Assembly: GCA_021794205.1 (NCBI GenBank)
Contig: JAJYRH010000003.1
Coordinates: 62,001 to 126,000 of the forward strand
DNA length: 64,000 bases
Direction: 5' to 3'
DNA from: a bacterium
Lineage (GTDB): Bacteria; Vulcanimicrobiota; Vulcanimicrobiia; Vulcanimicrobiales; Vulcanimicrobiaceae
Part shown: in pieces, positions 8,498 to 16,290 of the stretch
Position numbering within the stretch: position 1 is the first letter of the stretch
Layout of the letters: every line of letters starts with the position of its first letter
Program-made: the position numbers and the translations under genes
Notes under the pieces: generated by a model
Database searches by the model: none
The model's input: the letters and a program-made list of their open reading frames with translations, nothing else
Told to the model about the DNA's origin: nothing

Positions 8498-8630
8498 GGG
8501 TTCGTCGAAAGAGCCCAGGATTATCTAGGAAGCGCGCACCCGAGCGTAGTCGTCACGACGCGAACGGCGTGCGCGTTGCCCTATCTGTTATGTCGATTGC
8601 ATCGTTGTTGATTGTGCGAGCGCACAAACG

Positions 8631-9074
8631 GTGCGACTCCTCGTGAAGCGCGCGGTCAGGAAGAACCTGCGGGCGCCAACCCGAATAGGGGGTAGTACGG
8701 ATCGCATGACAAATATTTGGCCAGTCATGATTATTCCCGCGCCTCTTTTTCATAAAATGCCTGAATGGGTGCAATGCGCCGGCTCGATGGAAACCGGATC
8801 GCCGGTCGTGGCCGCGAATCAAAACCTTGGGCGTTATATTCGCTCTATTTCGCGACTCGTGAATGCCGGAGGAGTGACGGCTGGTTGGGTTTACTTGGTC
8901 GACGATAATGGGCCGCATCGTGAAGAGGTCGTACAGGCCACCAGGAAAATGAGGCGCAAGGATCGCGAATATTTCCGCGTTCATCTCATTCCGGGCACTC
9001 CGGTGTCGTCCGTCGCAGCCCTTCAACGAAAAATTCCCCGTGGACTTCGCGTATTACCATGCTACGCGAAATGA
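8631..9074 (+). CDS. Orphan reading frame, possibly a 5'-truncated gene
   Basis: 147 codons from GTG 8631. The part from about residue 50 looks protein-like (NLGRYIRSISRLV, then GWVYLVDDNGPHREEV), but no family is recognised. The frame stays open upstream to a TAG at 8547 without an ATG or good ribosome binding site, which fits either a missed start or a decayed 5' end. A minus-strand frame of 157 codons over the same bases has no better features. Confidence 0.35.
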   Translation: MRLLVKRAVRKNLRAPTRIGGSTDRMTNIWPVMIIPAPLFHKMPEWVQCAGSMETGSPVVAANQNLGRYIRSISRLVNAGGVTAGWVYLVDDNGPHREEVVQATRKMRRKDREYFRVHLIPGTPVSSVAALQRKIPRGLRVLPCYAK

Positions 9075-9403
9075 CAGGAACGATGTGATAGCCGCTAGCT
9101 CTTCGCGTCGCGAGATTCGGCCCAACTTTTTTGCGCGCGTTCGTGATCGTTGTGAGCGCTTGAAGTGCCCCCCTCGAGAGCTGGATGTCCGATAGGCAAA
9201 AACATGCTGCCCGTTTCCCGGCGGGGCCCCTCCAGCTCGGGATAGACCTTTAGCGAGGAATTCAAGAAAGACGCGGTTCGTTGTGTCGAGGCTCGCGATT
9301 GCACGTTTTCGCAGGCTGCGCGGGGATCTGGAGGTTACGCGAAGCCTCCTCCAAATATGGCGAAATAAGATTCTCCGACGGCGGTCCTTCGTCCACGTCG
9401 CCG
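9075..9403. other. Gap between the orphan frame and the TonB-receptor operon
   Basis: 329 bases. Apart from the OrfA relic at 9246-9368 nothing else is supportable. A short GGAGG/CCTCC hairpin around 9330-9350 lies past the receptor stop on the minus strand but lacks a T-run, so I do not call it a terminator. Confidence 0.5.
9246..9368 (+). pseudogene. Relic of an IS3-family transposase OrfA (N-terminal fragment)
   Basis: Translating from 9246 gives a 40-codon stretch with TFSEEFKKDAVRCVEARD followed by TFSQAAR, the start of the helix-turn-helix of IS3-type OrfA proteins (typical form SEEFKREAVRLV...VAQAARELG). It has no start codon, a TAG just upstream, and runs into a TAA at 9366 after losing the family pattern. 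No OrfB or terminal repeats were seen. It marks past transposition next to the TonB-receptor operon. Confidence 0.65.
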
Positions 9404-11752
9404 TTAGAAGCGATCGTGCCGACGGCTCGCGACGCGCAAATTGAGCTGGACGTAGAGCGCGCTATGAGGTAGTGGGTCCGCGAGCGTCGGGAACCCTTCG
9501 CCGCCATAGGTCGGCAACGGCACCGCGTATTCGGGGCTCACAAAATAGCCGACGAACTGATTGGTGAGGTTCGAACCGATAATGCTCAAGCTCGCTTGAT
9601 GCGAGAGTTGAACGAGCACACCGGCGCTGATTTGCGTGTACGCAGGCAGATTGTTTTGATTATTGCGTGATGAGGACCCGACATTCAGCAGGGCTTCAAC
9701 GTAATGGCTCGGATGCCAGTCGGCGGTAATGTTCAGTGCGCTCGGTGCGACGTTTGGAAGTTGTGCGTAACGAACGTATGGCGATAGCGGCGATTGTAAT
9801 AGCGATGGAACCGCCAGCAATCGCGCCTGTGTGAGGCCGTAGAGGACATCGAGCTCGACGTTACGCGATAATGCCAATTGCGCTTGCAGTGCTAGGCCAC
9901 GATACTCCGCATTGACGTTTCCAACGTTTTGGCTGAAGAAAATGTTCGATGGCCCGGGTGCTGCTCCGGCGCAGCCTCCGATGGTCGAGAACGCAGCTTG
10001 CAGCTGCCCGAGGGCGGATAGTGGGAGCGCTCCGGCCGACATCGCCGAAGCGGCGACCGGCGCATTCGATACGATCGTTCCGTAGATGCGTTCGTCGTAG
10101 CCCGAAAGATTGAGCCAAGCGCTGCGGAGCTGTCGTCCATAGCCAGCGGAGAACCCGTACGCCGAGGGAGAAGCGGTGTTAACACCAACGCTTGTAGTCG
10201 AAATGAGGCGGTCTGCGCAGTCGAATGTTGCGGTGGCTGGATCGCTCATGCCGATCGCGCCCCCAAGTGCCGTTGCATCGACGAAACGTCGGCCTGCATT
10301 AGCCGTGACGTACGCCTGAACTCCAGATTTGTTCGGCCACCGAATTGCGAGGTTCATCGAGGGCGACGTATGCCCGCCGCCGATTTCGGCGCTCAGGCCT
10401 AGATGATCCAGGAGAACCCGCCCCAATCGGCCATTTTGCGAAAGGGTAATCGTCGACCGTGGAATGCTGGTTGTACTTAAGGGAAGACCGAGCGCCGAAA
10501 ATCGGTACGAGGACCGGCTGATGTCATAACTAACGGTCGTGTGCGTTGCTTCGGTCGCGGTGCTCACCCCGAAGTAAAGGTCGGAACCTTGAGTAGTGTC
10601 GCTCGAGAAAAAGGGAGAAGGCGTGCGGTTGACGATCCGCGTTGCATAGTCGTCGACTTCGTTTTGATCCCACGAAGCGAAGCTGGCCGAGATCGCATAA
10701 TCGTTCCAGAGCCCATTGATCGATAGAAGCGGGTTGTTCGCCTGCGATGTGAGCACCTCACCGGGGCCGAACCCCGCAGGCACTGGCCCTGCTCGAATGT
10801 TTGGTAACGGAAGCTTACGGCTCGTGGATACCGCGTCGGATAACGAGGCCTCCCAGGAGCCGAGCGGAAATGAAATGTCGGCGTAATTTCCGGTGATTGC
10901 GACCGCTCCTAGGTGACGGTACGTCGCGCCACTCTGATCGAGGTAGGTTTGGCCGTTGAGCGCGCTGAGCGCCGTGCGCGTTGCATGGGAATAGGCAATA
11001 CCAAGGACCCCGGAGGTATCCTGGAACGATCCCTTGACGACCGATAGACCAAAGGCCCCCTGCTGTGCGGAGGCGTGGTAAAGCGGCCGTAGGGATGGGG
11101 AGAGAAACGAATAGGCGACCATGTCGCTCGCAGCATCCACTTGAGCCTGGTCAAGCAAATCGCTATCGATTGTTGAGGCTGCAGAGCTTCCCACGCTGAC
11201 CCCGTTGATCGTGTAGGAAGTGAGCGAGGGATCCTGTCCGCGGATCGACGCAATTGCACCGAGGCCGGAGGCCCTAGCAACGACGTGCAGGCCCGGAACG
11301 GCATTCATCGCTGCGAGTAAACTCGAGCTTACTTTTGAGAGTGAAGATCGTTTTGAGATTGTTTCATATGAAGCGTTTCGCGCCCCAGTGGAAACGACGT
11401 GCGCGATGACTTTTTCAACTGGGAAAAGACGCATGTCAACCGATAAATTCCTTCGCGCCTCAATCTGAAGAGTTATGGATGTCGCACGATAGCGAGCCTT
11501 CCTTGCAACGACGAAATAAATTGCCGGCGGGAGATGCCAAAAACAGGTGATGCCGCGGCGATCGGTTACGCCGACGTAGGCTTCGCCCTTCCCCGCCCCG
11601 GTAACGAAAATGCGTGAGTCGGCGAGCGGCGTATGCGATGAAGCGAGGAGCGTTCTTACGCAGAAAGCGCCTCCCTCGGCGGCGTCGCACCCTGCCCAGG
11701 CGAGGGCTACCAGTGCGAGAGCGGCAGCCGCCGAAAGGAGCGTGCGCTTCAA
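9404..11752 (-). CDS. TonB-dependent outer-membrane receptor with an N-terminal carboxypeptidase-regulatory-like domain
   Basis: 782 residues from TTG 11752. Signal segment (LLSAAAALALVALAWAG), then a small beta-sandwich of the CarboxypepD_reg type (near residues 30-110, with VTDRRGITCFWHLPPAIYFV), then a plug-like domain with ISKRSSLSKVSSSLLAAM, AMNAVPGLHV and IRGQDPSLTSYTINGV, and a beta-barrel of about 550 residues ending in an aromatic residue (...RRHDRF), as outer-membrane proteins do. Such receptors import ligands with TonB energy. The TTG overlaps the stop of the upstream gene (TTGA), so translation is coupled. It is the last gene of an operon with two cysteine-rich mini-proteins; ligand unknown. 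A TonB-like protein is encoded at 48408-49100. Confidence 0.85.
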   Translation of the reverse strand: MKRTLLSAAAALALVALAWAGCDAAEGGAFCVRTLLASSHTPLADSRIFVTGAGKGEAYVGVTDRRGITCFWHLPPAIYFVVARKARYRATSITLQIEARRNLSVDMRLFPVEKVIAHVVSTGARNASYETISKRSSLSKVSSSLLAAMNAVPGLHVVARASGLGAIASIRGQDPSLTSYTINGVSVGSSAASTIDSDLLDQAQVDAASDMVAYSFLSPSLRPLYHASAQQGAFGLSVVKGSFQDTSGVLGIAYSHATRTALSALNGQTYLDQSGATYRHLGAVAITGNYADISFPLGSWEASLSDAVSTSRKLPLPNIRAGPVPAGFGPGEVLTSQANNPLLSINGLWNDYAISASFASWDQNEVDDYATRIVNRTPSPFFSSDTTQGSDLYFGVSTATEATHTTVSYDISRSSYRFSALGLPLSTTSIPRSTITLSQNGRLGRVLLDHLGLSAEIGGGHTSPSMNLAIRWPNKSGVQAYVTANAGRRFVDATALGGAIGMSDPATATFDCADRLISTTSVGVNTASPSAYGFSAGYGRQLRSAWLNLSGYDERIYGTIVSNAPVAASAMSAGALPLSALGQLQAAFSTIGGCAGAAPGPSNIFFSQNVGNVNAEYRGLALQAQLALSRNVELDVLYGLTQARLLAVPSLLQSPLSPYVRYAQLPNVAPSALNITADWHPSHYVEALLNVGSSSRNNQNNLPAYTQISAGVLVQLSHQASLSIIGSNLTNQFVGYFVSPEYAVPLPTYGGEGFPTLADPLPHSALYVQLNLRVASRRHDRF

Positions 11753-12447
11753 GGTGCGGGCCGAATGGTCGTCGTGAACGTTACGGGCAGGGCCTGATCT
11801 CCCACGTGGATCAGAACCCTCACCGTCGTTCGCTCGTAGCGGAGCATGTCGTTGGTAAAGTCCGAGAGCGTATGCCACGTCGTCGTCGTTCTCGTAGCGA
11901 CCGGTTGGCCCGTATCATCATCAATTGCGGTCTGCAACCGCGGTGCGCCGGTGCCACTTTCGCTCAGTTGGAAGCTTGACGGCGTCGAGGCGATAACGAC
12001 CACATGCGCTGGCCCCGCGGGCCAATCCCCCCATACGGTTTTCGCGCTGCAGTCCCAATGCGATCCCGTTGCAACGACGGCCGGTAGCGAGCAAAACCGA
12101 GCGGGATCGACCGTTAGGAAATCGTGAGGCCGTTTCGACCCGTCGAGATAATGCCAACCGTTGTTATTTGCGACGATCTCTTTCACGTCGGGCGCACTTC
12201 CAGGCCGCTTATAGGTTATGCGAGCCGAGTAGCCGCTTGAGGAAACAGTGAGTATCTTTACCTGCATAGTTTCGCGAACGACTGGAGCCCGTGTCGCAAC
12301 CACAGTTCGCACGTATCGAAAAGTTGCGCCGGGGGTGATTGCTCTTGGAGATAGCACTCGCGCCTCCGGCGGGGTGTGAGGCGACACGGCAAGGAGTAGG
12401 ACGGCCGCTATAGCGGCGGACGGTGAGATGAGTATGGTGCGAGTCAT
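11749..12447 (-). CDS. Exported protein of unknown function in the mini-protein/TonB-receptor operon
   Basis: 232 codons, 231-232 residues. Signal peptide (ISPSAAIAAVLLLAVSP) followed by a mature part with a repeated beta pattern: ATFRYVRTVVATRA near the start, YSARITYKRPGS, NNGWHYLDGSKRP, two cysteines (FCSLP and WDCSAK) and a C-terminal RTTTTWHTLSDF...YERTTVRVL. No family recognised; a periplasmic beta-sandwich is likely. It lies 66 bases after the first mini-protein gene and overlaps the TonB receptor start by 4 bases, so it is probably a fixed partner of the receptor. Confidence 0.7.
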   Translation of the reverse strand: MTRTILISPSAAIAAVLLLAVSPHTPPEARVLSPRAITPGATFRYVRTVVATRAPVVRETMQVKILTVSSSGYSARITYKRPGSAPDVKEIVANNNGWHYLDGSKRPHDFLTVDPARFCSLPAVVATGSHWDCSAKTVWGDWPAGPAHVVVIASTPSSFQLSESGTGAPRLQTAIDDDTGQPVATRTTTTWHTLSDFTNDMLRYERTTVRVLIHVGDQALPVTFTTTIRPAP

Positions 12448-12513
12448 TGGTAATGGTCTCCGAAAAAGAAAGGGGGCGCGCCGTGCCGGAAAGCCGGAAG
12501 AGCGCGCTCTAAG

Positions 12514-12705
12514 CTAATCTTCGCAAAAATTGTACGTATGGGCGATGTAGAATCCTCCCGTTCCGTTTTGATTGTACGAACACACGAGGTAGAATACGCA
12601 CCCACCGTTAACTGGAAAGCATGCCTGCGCCTGTGCCGCAGCGCCGGCTGCGACGGCAAGCGCGAGCGTCGCACCGGCGAATATTTTCCTAAACAAAATG
12701 TTCAT
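12514..12705 (-). CDS. Secreted four-cysteine mini-protein 1
   Basis: 63 residues. Signal peptide with hydrophobic core GATLALAVAAGAAA and an AQA cleavage site, giving a mature chain of about 35 residues that begins at Cys29. Cysteines are at 29, 36, 42 and 61. The mature part shares 20 of 35 residues, and the exact cysteine spacing (7, 6, 19), with the product of the gene at 12779, including CSY, NGTGG and AHTYN. ATG 12705 has AAGGAG 6 bases before it. Two disulfides are likely after export. Not recognised as a known bacteriocin or signal peptide. Second gene of a four-gene operon. Confidence 0.8.
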   Translation of the reverse strand: MNILFRKIFAGATLALAVAAGAAAQAQACFPVNGGCVFYLVCSYNQNGTGGFYIAHTYNFCED

Positions 12706-12739
12706 GAATTCTCCTTACAAAACAAAGCGTGAAATTGCA

Positions 12740-12765
12740 CGCCATCCCGGGCTTCCAAGATGGCG
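12740..12765 (-). promoter_or_regulatory. Hairpin between the two mini-protein genes
   Basis: A 7-base-pair stem, CGCCATC (12740-12746) with GATGGCG (12759-12765), around a 12-base loop, in the 73-base gap between the mini-protein genes. A second small stem GCGTG/CACGC follows at 12727-12742. No T-run. It could set relative expression by stalling or protecting mRNA ends. Confidence 0.4.
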
Positions 12766-12778
12766 CGCGACGAGCCGA

Positions 12779-12961
12779 TTAATCCAGGCAGTAATTGTAG
12801 GTATGGGCGACATAGTAGCCGCCCGTGCCATTGTTATGGTACGAGCAAAGCATAACGTAGTGGCAACCGCTGCCGGTTATGAAACAGGCCCGCGCCTGTG
12901 CCCCCGCCCCGACGGCCACCGATAGCGAAAGGATCGCACCAGCGATGATCTTCTTCAACAA
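12779..12961 (-). CDS. Secreted four-cysteine mini-protein 2
   Basis: 60 residues. Signal peptide (IIAGAILSLSVAVGAGAQA-type core) with cleavage near ARA, leaving a 35-residue mature chain starting at Cys26. Cysteines at 26, 33, 39 and 58 match the spacing of the paralogue at 12514. Conserved motifs are ACF, CSY, NGTGG and AHTYN followed by C. The start is TTG 12961, with GGAGG 7 bases upstream. As the first gene of the operon it is followed by its paralogue, the 231-aa exported protein and the TonB receptor. Function unknown; candidates include a ligand carrier, toxin or signal taken up by the receptor. Confidence 0.8.
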   Translation of the reverse strand: MLKKIIAGAILSLSVAVGAGAQARACFITGSGCHYVMLCSYHNNGTGGYYVAHTYNYCLD

Positions 12962-12997
12962 GATCTAACCTCCAAAATAAGAAGACGTTTTTTCGCC

Positions 12998-13058
12998 CGA
13001 GCAACCTCCGTTTATCGAGGCGTCTCTCCGGCGATAGCCGCTCGACTTACCCCCCCCC
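12998..13058 (-). promoter_or_regulatory. Structured leader and G9 tract upstream of the mini-protein operon
   Basis: Bases 12998-13002 and 13040-13044 form a 5-pair closing stem (CGAGC/GCTCG) that encloses two small hairpins: CCTC/GAGG (13005-13008 with 13017-13020) and GGC/GCC around a GATA loop (13030-13039). A run of nine C (G on the minus strand) is at 13050-13058. On the minus strand this sits about 37-97 bases ahead of the TTG start. It matches no riboswitch class that I can recall; the structure could equally act on the plus strand. Confidence 0.35.
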
Positions 13059-13153
13059 TCCGGGCTTCCTCCTGAGCCGCTTTACCTTAAGACAGAGGCA
13101 GGCGTAGGCTCGAACCGCGTGGATTTTGTCGATCGGGCAACGAACGGGGGCGT

Positions 13154-14905
13154 ATGAGAAATGCTGCAACCCTCGCGCACCGATTGCTCGCCGCGCTCTC
13201 GGCGCTCGCGCTTCTCGCCGTTGGCCCCTGGCCGCGCCCGAAGATGGCGATCTCGCCGCCGATGGGGATCGGCCGTCACGGCATGGTGGTGACCGAGCAG
13301 CGCTACGCCTCGCAGGTAGGGCTCGACGTCCTCAAACACGGCGGGAACGCCGTCGATGCGGCGGTCGCGGTCGCCTACGCACTTGCGGTCGTCGATCCGT
13401 GCTGCGGCAATATCGGCGGCGGCGGCTTCATGCTGGTGCGTATGCACGACGGGCGCAGCGCCTTCATCGATTTTCGCGAGGTCGCACCGGCGCGGGCGAC
13501 GCCCTCGATGTTCCTCGACAAGCACGGCAACGTCGTGCCCGGGCGCTCCACCAAGGGCTGGCTCTCGATCGGCGTCCCGGGGACGGTCGCCGGCATGGAG
13601 ACTGCGCGCGAACGCTTCGGCACGATGTCGCGCGCTGCGCTGATGGCGCCCGCGATCGCGCTGGCAAAAAACGGCTTCACGTTCACCGGCGGCGATCTCA
13701 TCCCGTTCCACGGTTCGCTCGCCGAAGGCTATAGCGGCGCTTATACGTTTGCAAAACAAGCGAACCTGCGTGCGATTTGGATGCCGAACGGTCACCTGCC
13801 GGTTCCCGGACAGGTGGTGAAGCAGCCCGAACTCGCGCGCACGTTGGAAGAGATTTCGCGTGGTGGGTCGGCGGCGTTCTACCGTGGCCCGATCGCGCGT
13901 GCGATCGTCGCTGCGAGCAACGCCCACGGCGGCATTCTCTCGATGCGCGATTTCGCCGATTACCACACCGTCGTCAGCACGCCGACCGCCTGCGATTATC
14001 ACGGCTACAAAATTATCTCCTCGCCGCCGCCGAGTTCGGGCGGCGTAACGATCTGCGAAATTCTGCACATCGTCGCGCCCTATCCGTTCACGCAGTGGGG
14101 TTGGCACTCCATCAAAGAGACGCATTATCTCGTCGAGGCGGAGCGACGGGCGTATGCCGACCGCAACGCCTACCTCGGCGATCCCGCTTTCGGCGCCGAA
14201 CCTATCGCGCAGTTGCTCTCGCAATCGTACGCCGCAAAACTGCGCGCGCAAATTTCGCCGGATCGTGCGACGCCATCGAGCGAGGTGCATCCCGGGCTCG
14301 GCGTGCATTGGCACGAACATCGCGATACCACGCACTTTTCGATCGTCGATCGTTGGGGAAATGCCGTCGGCGTCACCTACACGCTCAACGATTGGTTCGG
14401 GTCGGGCGTGATGGCCGGAACGACCGGTTTCTTTCTCAACGACGAGATGGACGATTTCACCTCGAAGCCCGGCGTGCCGAATATGTACGGGTTGGTGCAG
14501 GGAAAAGTCAATGCGATCGAGCCGTTCAAGCATCCGCTCTCATCGATGTCGCCGACGATCGTGCTGCATAACGGAAAACTCTTCATGGTAACGGGAAGCC
14601 CCGGCGGTTCGCGGATCATCACGATCACGTTGGAGACGATCCTCAATGCCCTCGATTTCGGAATGAATGCGATGCAGGCGGTCGACGCGCCGCGGATCCA
14701 CATGCAGTGGCTCCCCGACGAAATACAGTACGAACCGGGGGCGTTCGCTCCGACGGTCATTCTGGCGTTGGAAAAAGAAGGCTATCGAATGCACCAGATA
14801 CCCACCTGGGGCTCGGCGCAAGCGATCCTCGTCGATCCCACAACCGGCACGCTCGAAGGCGGAAGCGACCGGCGCCACCCGGCCGGGGCAGCGCTGGGGT
14901 ACTAA
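13154..14905 (+). CDS. ggt: Gamma-glutamyltransferase (glutathione hydrolase)
   Basis: 583-residue Ntn-hydrolase proenzyme that cleaves the gamma-glutamyl bond of glutathione and related peptides in the periplasm. A signal segment (LLAALSALALLAVG) precedes the large-subunit motif GGNAVDAAVA and CCGNIGGGGFM. Autocleavage should occur before Thr392 in DTTHFSIVD, which becomes the small-subunit nucleophile; the small subunit also has the usual GSPGGSRII motif. Length and architecture are standard. The ATG at 13154 has a G-rich stretch (GGGGG) just upstream. It stands alone, convergent with hicB. Confidence 0.95.
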   Translation: MRNAATLAHRLLAALSALALLAVGPWPRPKMAISPPMGIGRHGMVVTEQRYASQVGLDVLKHGGNAVDAAVAVAYALAVVDPCCGNIGGGGFMLVRMHDGRSAFIDFREVAPARATPSMFLDKHGNVVPGRSTKGWLSIGVPGTVAGMETARERFGTMSRAALMAPAIALAKNGFTFTGGDLIPFHGSLAEGYSGAYTFAKQANLRAIWMPNGHLPVPGQVVKQPELARTLEEISRGGSAAFYRGPIARAIVAASNAHGGILSMRDFADYHTVVSTPTACDYHGYKIISSPPPSSGGVTICEILHIVAPYPFTQWGWHSIKETHYLVEAERRAYADRNAYLGDPAFGAEPIAQLLSQSYAAKLRAQISPDRATPSSEVHPGLGVHWHEHRDTTHFSIVDRWGNAVGVTYTLNDWFGSGVMAGTTGFFLNDEMDDFTSKPGVPNMYGLVQGKVNAIEPFKHPLSSMSPTIVLHNGKLFMVTGSPGGSRIITITLETILNALDFGMNAMQAVDAPRIHMQWLPDEIQYEPGAFAPTVILALEKEGYRMHQIPTWGSAQAILVDPTTGTLEGGSDRRHPAGAALGY

Positions 14906-14930
14906 GCGAGGCCGTTTCCCATCCGGGGGC

Positions 14931-15137
14931 CTATGCTACCTCAGCAAATACCACGGCGGAGGCGGCCGGTACGGGCAGCCCGTCCTCTCGCATCCCCTCG
15001 ATATGCAACTCGATGGCGTCACGAATGTTCCGCTGGGTCTCCTCAAGCGTCGCACCAGTCGCCACGCATCCGGGCAAATCGGGTGCGTATGCCGAAAAGT
15101 TCCGTTCGCCTCGCTCGATGATCACTGGATATTTCAC
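14931..15137 (-). CDS. hicB: HicB-family antitoxin
   Basis: Small antitoxin of a type II toxin-antitoxin pair, 68 residues from GTG 15137. The sequence VKYPVIIERGE, then YAPDLPGCVATG and TLEE...IRDAIELHIEGMREDG, is the classic HicB partial-RNase-H fold. GTG 15137 was chosen because it yields the family N-terminus (xKYPV) and overlaps the hicA stop by 4 bases (GTGA); a longer frame to 15170 is possible. No clear DNA-binding tail follows the HicB core, so autoregulation may be through the short form. It lies downstream of hicA. Confidence 0.9.
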   Translation of the reverse strand: MKYPVIIERGERNFSAYAPDLPGCVATGATLEETQRNIRDAIELHIEGMREDGLPVPAASAVVFAEVA

Positions 15138-15325
15138 TTCCAACCTGCCTGTCGTTGAATGGATCGCCACGTCCCTTCCTGGAGTTCGTCGCCCTCGCGC
15201 CCAGGTACTGTCACGCGGCCCGGCTTGGACGGATGCTTAAATTGCCGATGGCTGCCGCGAGTTGCCACGACAACCCAGCCGTCCTCCGATAAGCGTCGAA
15301 GAACCTCACGAACACGTATCGGCAT
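15134..15325 (-). CDS. hicA: HicA-family mRNA interferase toxin
   Basis: 63 residues with a dsRBD-like HicA fold: PIRVREVLRRLSEDGW, then the catalytic histidine in GSHRQFKHP and the VTVPGREGDEL segment. Family members cut mRNA independently of the ribosome and are neutralised by HicB. ATG 15325 gives the standard N-terminus; an upstream extension to 15379 is rich in Arg/Ala and unlikely. The ribosome binding site is weak. The pair is divergent from the transketolase genes. Confidence 0.9.
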   Translation of the reverse strand: MPIRVREVLRRLSEDGWVVVATRGSHRQFKHPSKPGRVTVPGREGDELQEGTWRSIQRQAGWK

Positions 15326-15417
15326 GGCCCGTTTTTTCGCCGCACGGTTCGTGATCGCCCGCGAAGCTCGTCGCCGCACCGGTCCGACCTTCCCGCGAGG
15401 GCCAAAGGGCCGGCATC

Positions 15418-15426
15418 TGGTATAAC
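15418..15426 (+). promoter_or_regulatory. Extended -10 promoter for a leaderless transketolase mRNA
   Basis: TGG-TATAAC ends 6 bases before the ATG at 15433, so transcription would start at or next to the start codon. No Shine-Dalgarno lies between them and no convincing -35 box is seen, as expected for an extended -10 element. Confidence 0.45.
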
Positions 15427-15432
15427 GCGGGA

Positions 15433-16290
15433 ATGCAGACGCTGACCCCCCAACGCTTGAGGGAGCTTGACTTCAAGGCGACCGACGTGCGCGAAGGCAT
15501 CATTCGCGCGTTGCTCGCCGCCGGCTCCGGGCACTCCGCCGGCTCGCTCGACATGGCCGACATTTTCACCGCGCTCTACGGACACGTGATGCGCCACCGC
15601 CCCGAGGAGCCGAACTGGCCGCAGCGCGACCGCCTGCTGCTCTCCTGCGGACACATCGCTCCGGTCCGCTATTCGGCGATGGCGAATTTCGGGTACTTTC
15701 CGGTCGACGAGCTGCTGACGTTGCGAAAATTCGGAACGCGCCTCCAAGGGCACCCGGAACGCGTCTCGCTGCCCAGCGTCGAGACGACCTCGGGACCGCT
15801 CGGCGAAGGGCTCGCGCAGGGCGTCGGCATGGCGCAAGCGGCGAAGATGGACGGCGCCGATTTCCGCGTCTACGTCGTCACCTCCGATGCCGAGCACCAA
15901 TGCGGCCTGCATTGGGAAGCGATGATGACGGCGGCGAAATTCAAACTCGATAATCTGCTCTGCATCATCGACCGCAATTTCATTCAGATCGACGGCAGTA
16001 CCGAAGAGATCATGCCGCTCGAGCCGCTCGCCGATAAATACCGCGCCTTTAACTGGGAAGTCTTCGAATGCGACGGCCACGATATCGCGGCGTTCGTCGC
16101 GACGGTGGAGCGCGCGCAAGCCGTCAAAGGCAAGCCGCAGGTCATCATCGCGAAGACGATTCCCGGTAAGGGCGTGAGCTACATGGAGGGCGACTATACC
16201 TGGCACGGCAAGCCGCCCAATGCCGAACAGGCGAAAACCGCACTCGCAGAACTCGCGGCAACGCGGGAGAGGATTCTCGCGCATGTCTGA
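15433..16290 (+). CDS. Transketolase, N-terminal (TPP-binding) subunit
   Basis: 285 residues corresponding to the first half of transketolase. It has GSGHSAGSLDMADI, the CGHIAP stretch, GPLGEGLAQGVGMA, and the TPP-binding segment around SDAEHQCGLHWEA and LCIIDRN. It ends with KTIPGKGVSYMEG...WHGKPP. Split transketolases of this type act as heterotetramers with the C-terminal subunit encoded next, moving two-carbon units in the pentose phosphate pathway. The stop overlaps the start of the partner gene by 8 bases, giving coupled, equal expression. Confidence 0.95.
   Translation: MQTLTPQRLRELDFKATDVREGIIRALLAAGSGHSAGSLDMADIFTALYGHVMRHRPEEPNWPQRDRLLLSCGHIAPVRYSAMANFGYFPVDELLTLRKFGTRLQGHPERVSLPSVETTSGPLGEGLAQGVGMAQAAKMDGADFRVYVVTSDAEHQCGLHWEAMMTAAKFKLDNLLCIIDRNFIQIDGSTEEIMPLEPLADKYRAFNWEVFECDGHDIAAFVATVERAQAVKGKPQVIIAKTIPGKGVSYMEGDYTWHGKPPNAEQAKTALAELAATRERILAHV

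Noticed and set aside
8553-9026. Minus-strand frame of 157 codons
   Set aside because: No ribosome binding site, no family features, and it covers a better plus-strand frame.
12998-13044. Known riboswitch (c-di-GMP or glycine type)
   Set aside because: The consensus nucleotides of those classes are absent; only generic stems are seen.
13105-13135. tRNA gene suggested by GGTTCGAGCC on the minus strand
   Set aside because: The flanking T-arm bases do not pair and no acceptor or anticodon stem could be built.
13082-14533. A 483-codon minus-strand frame opposite ggt
   Set aside because: The plus strand gives a full gamma-glutamyltransferase; the minus frame is Arg/His-rich shadow sequence.
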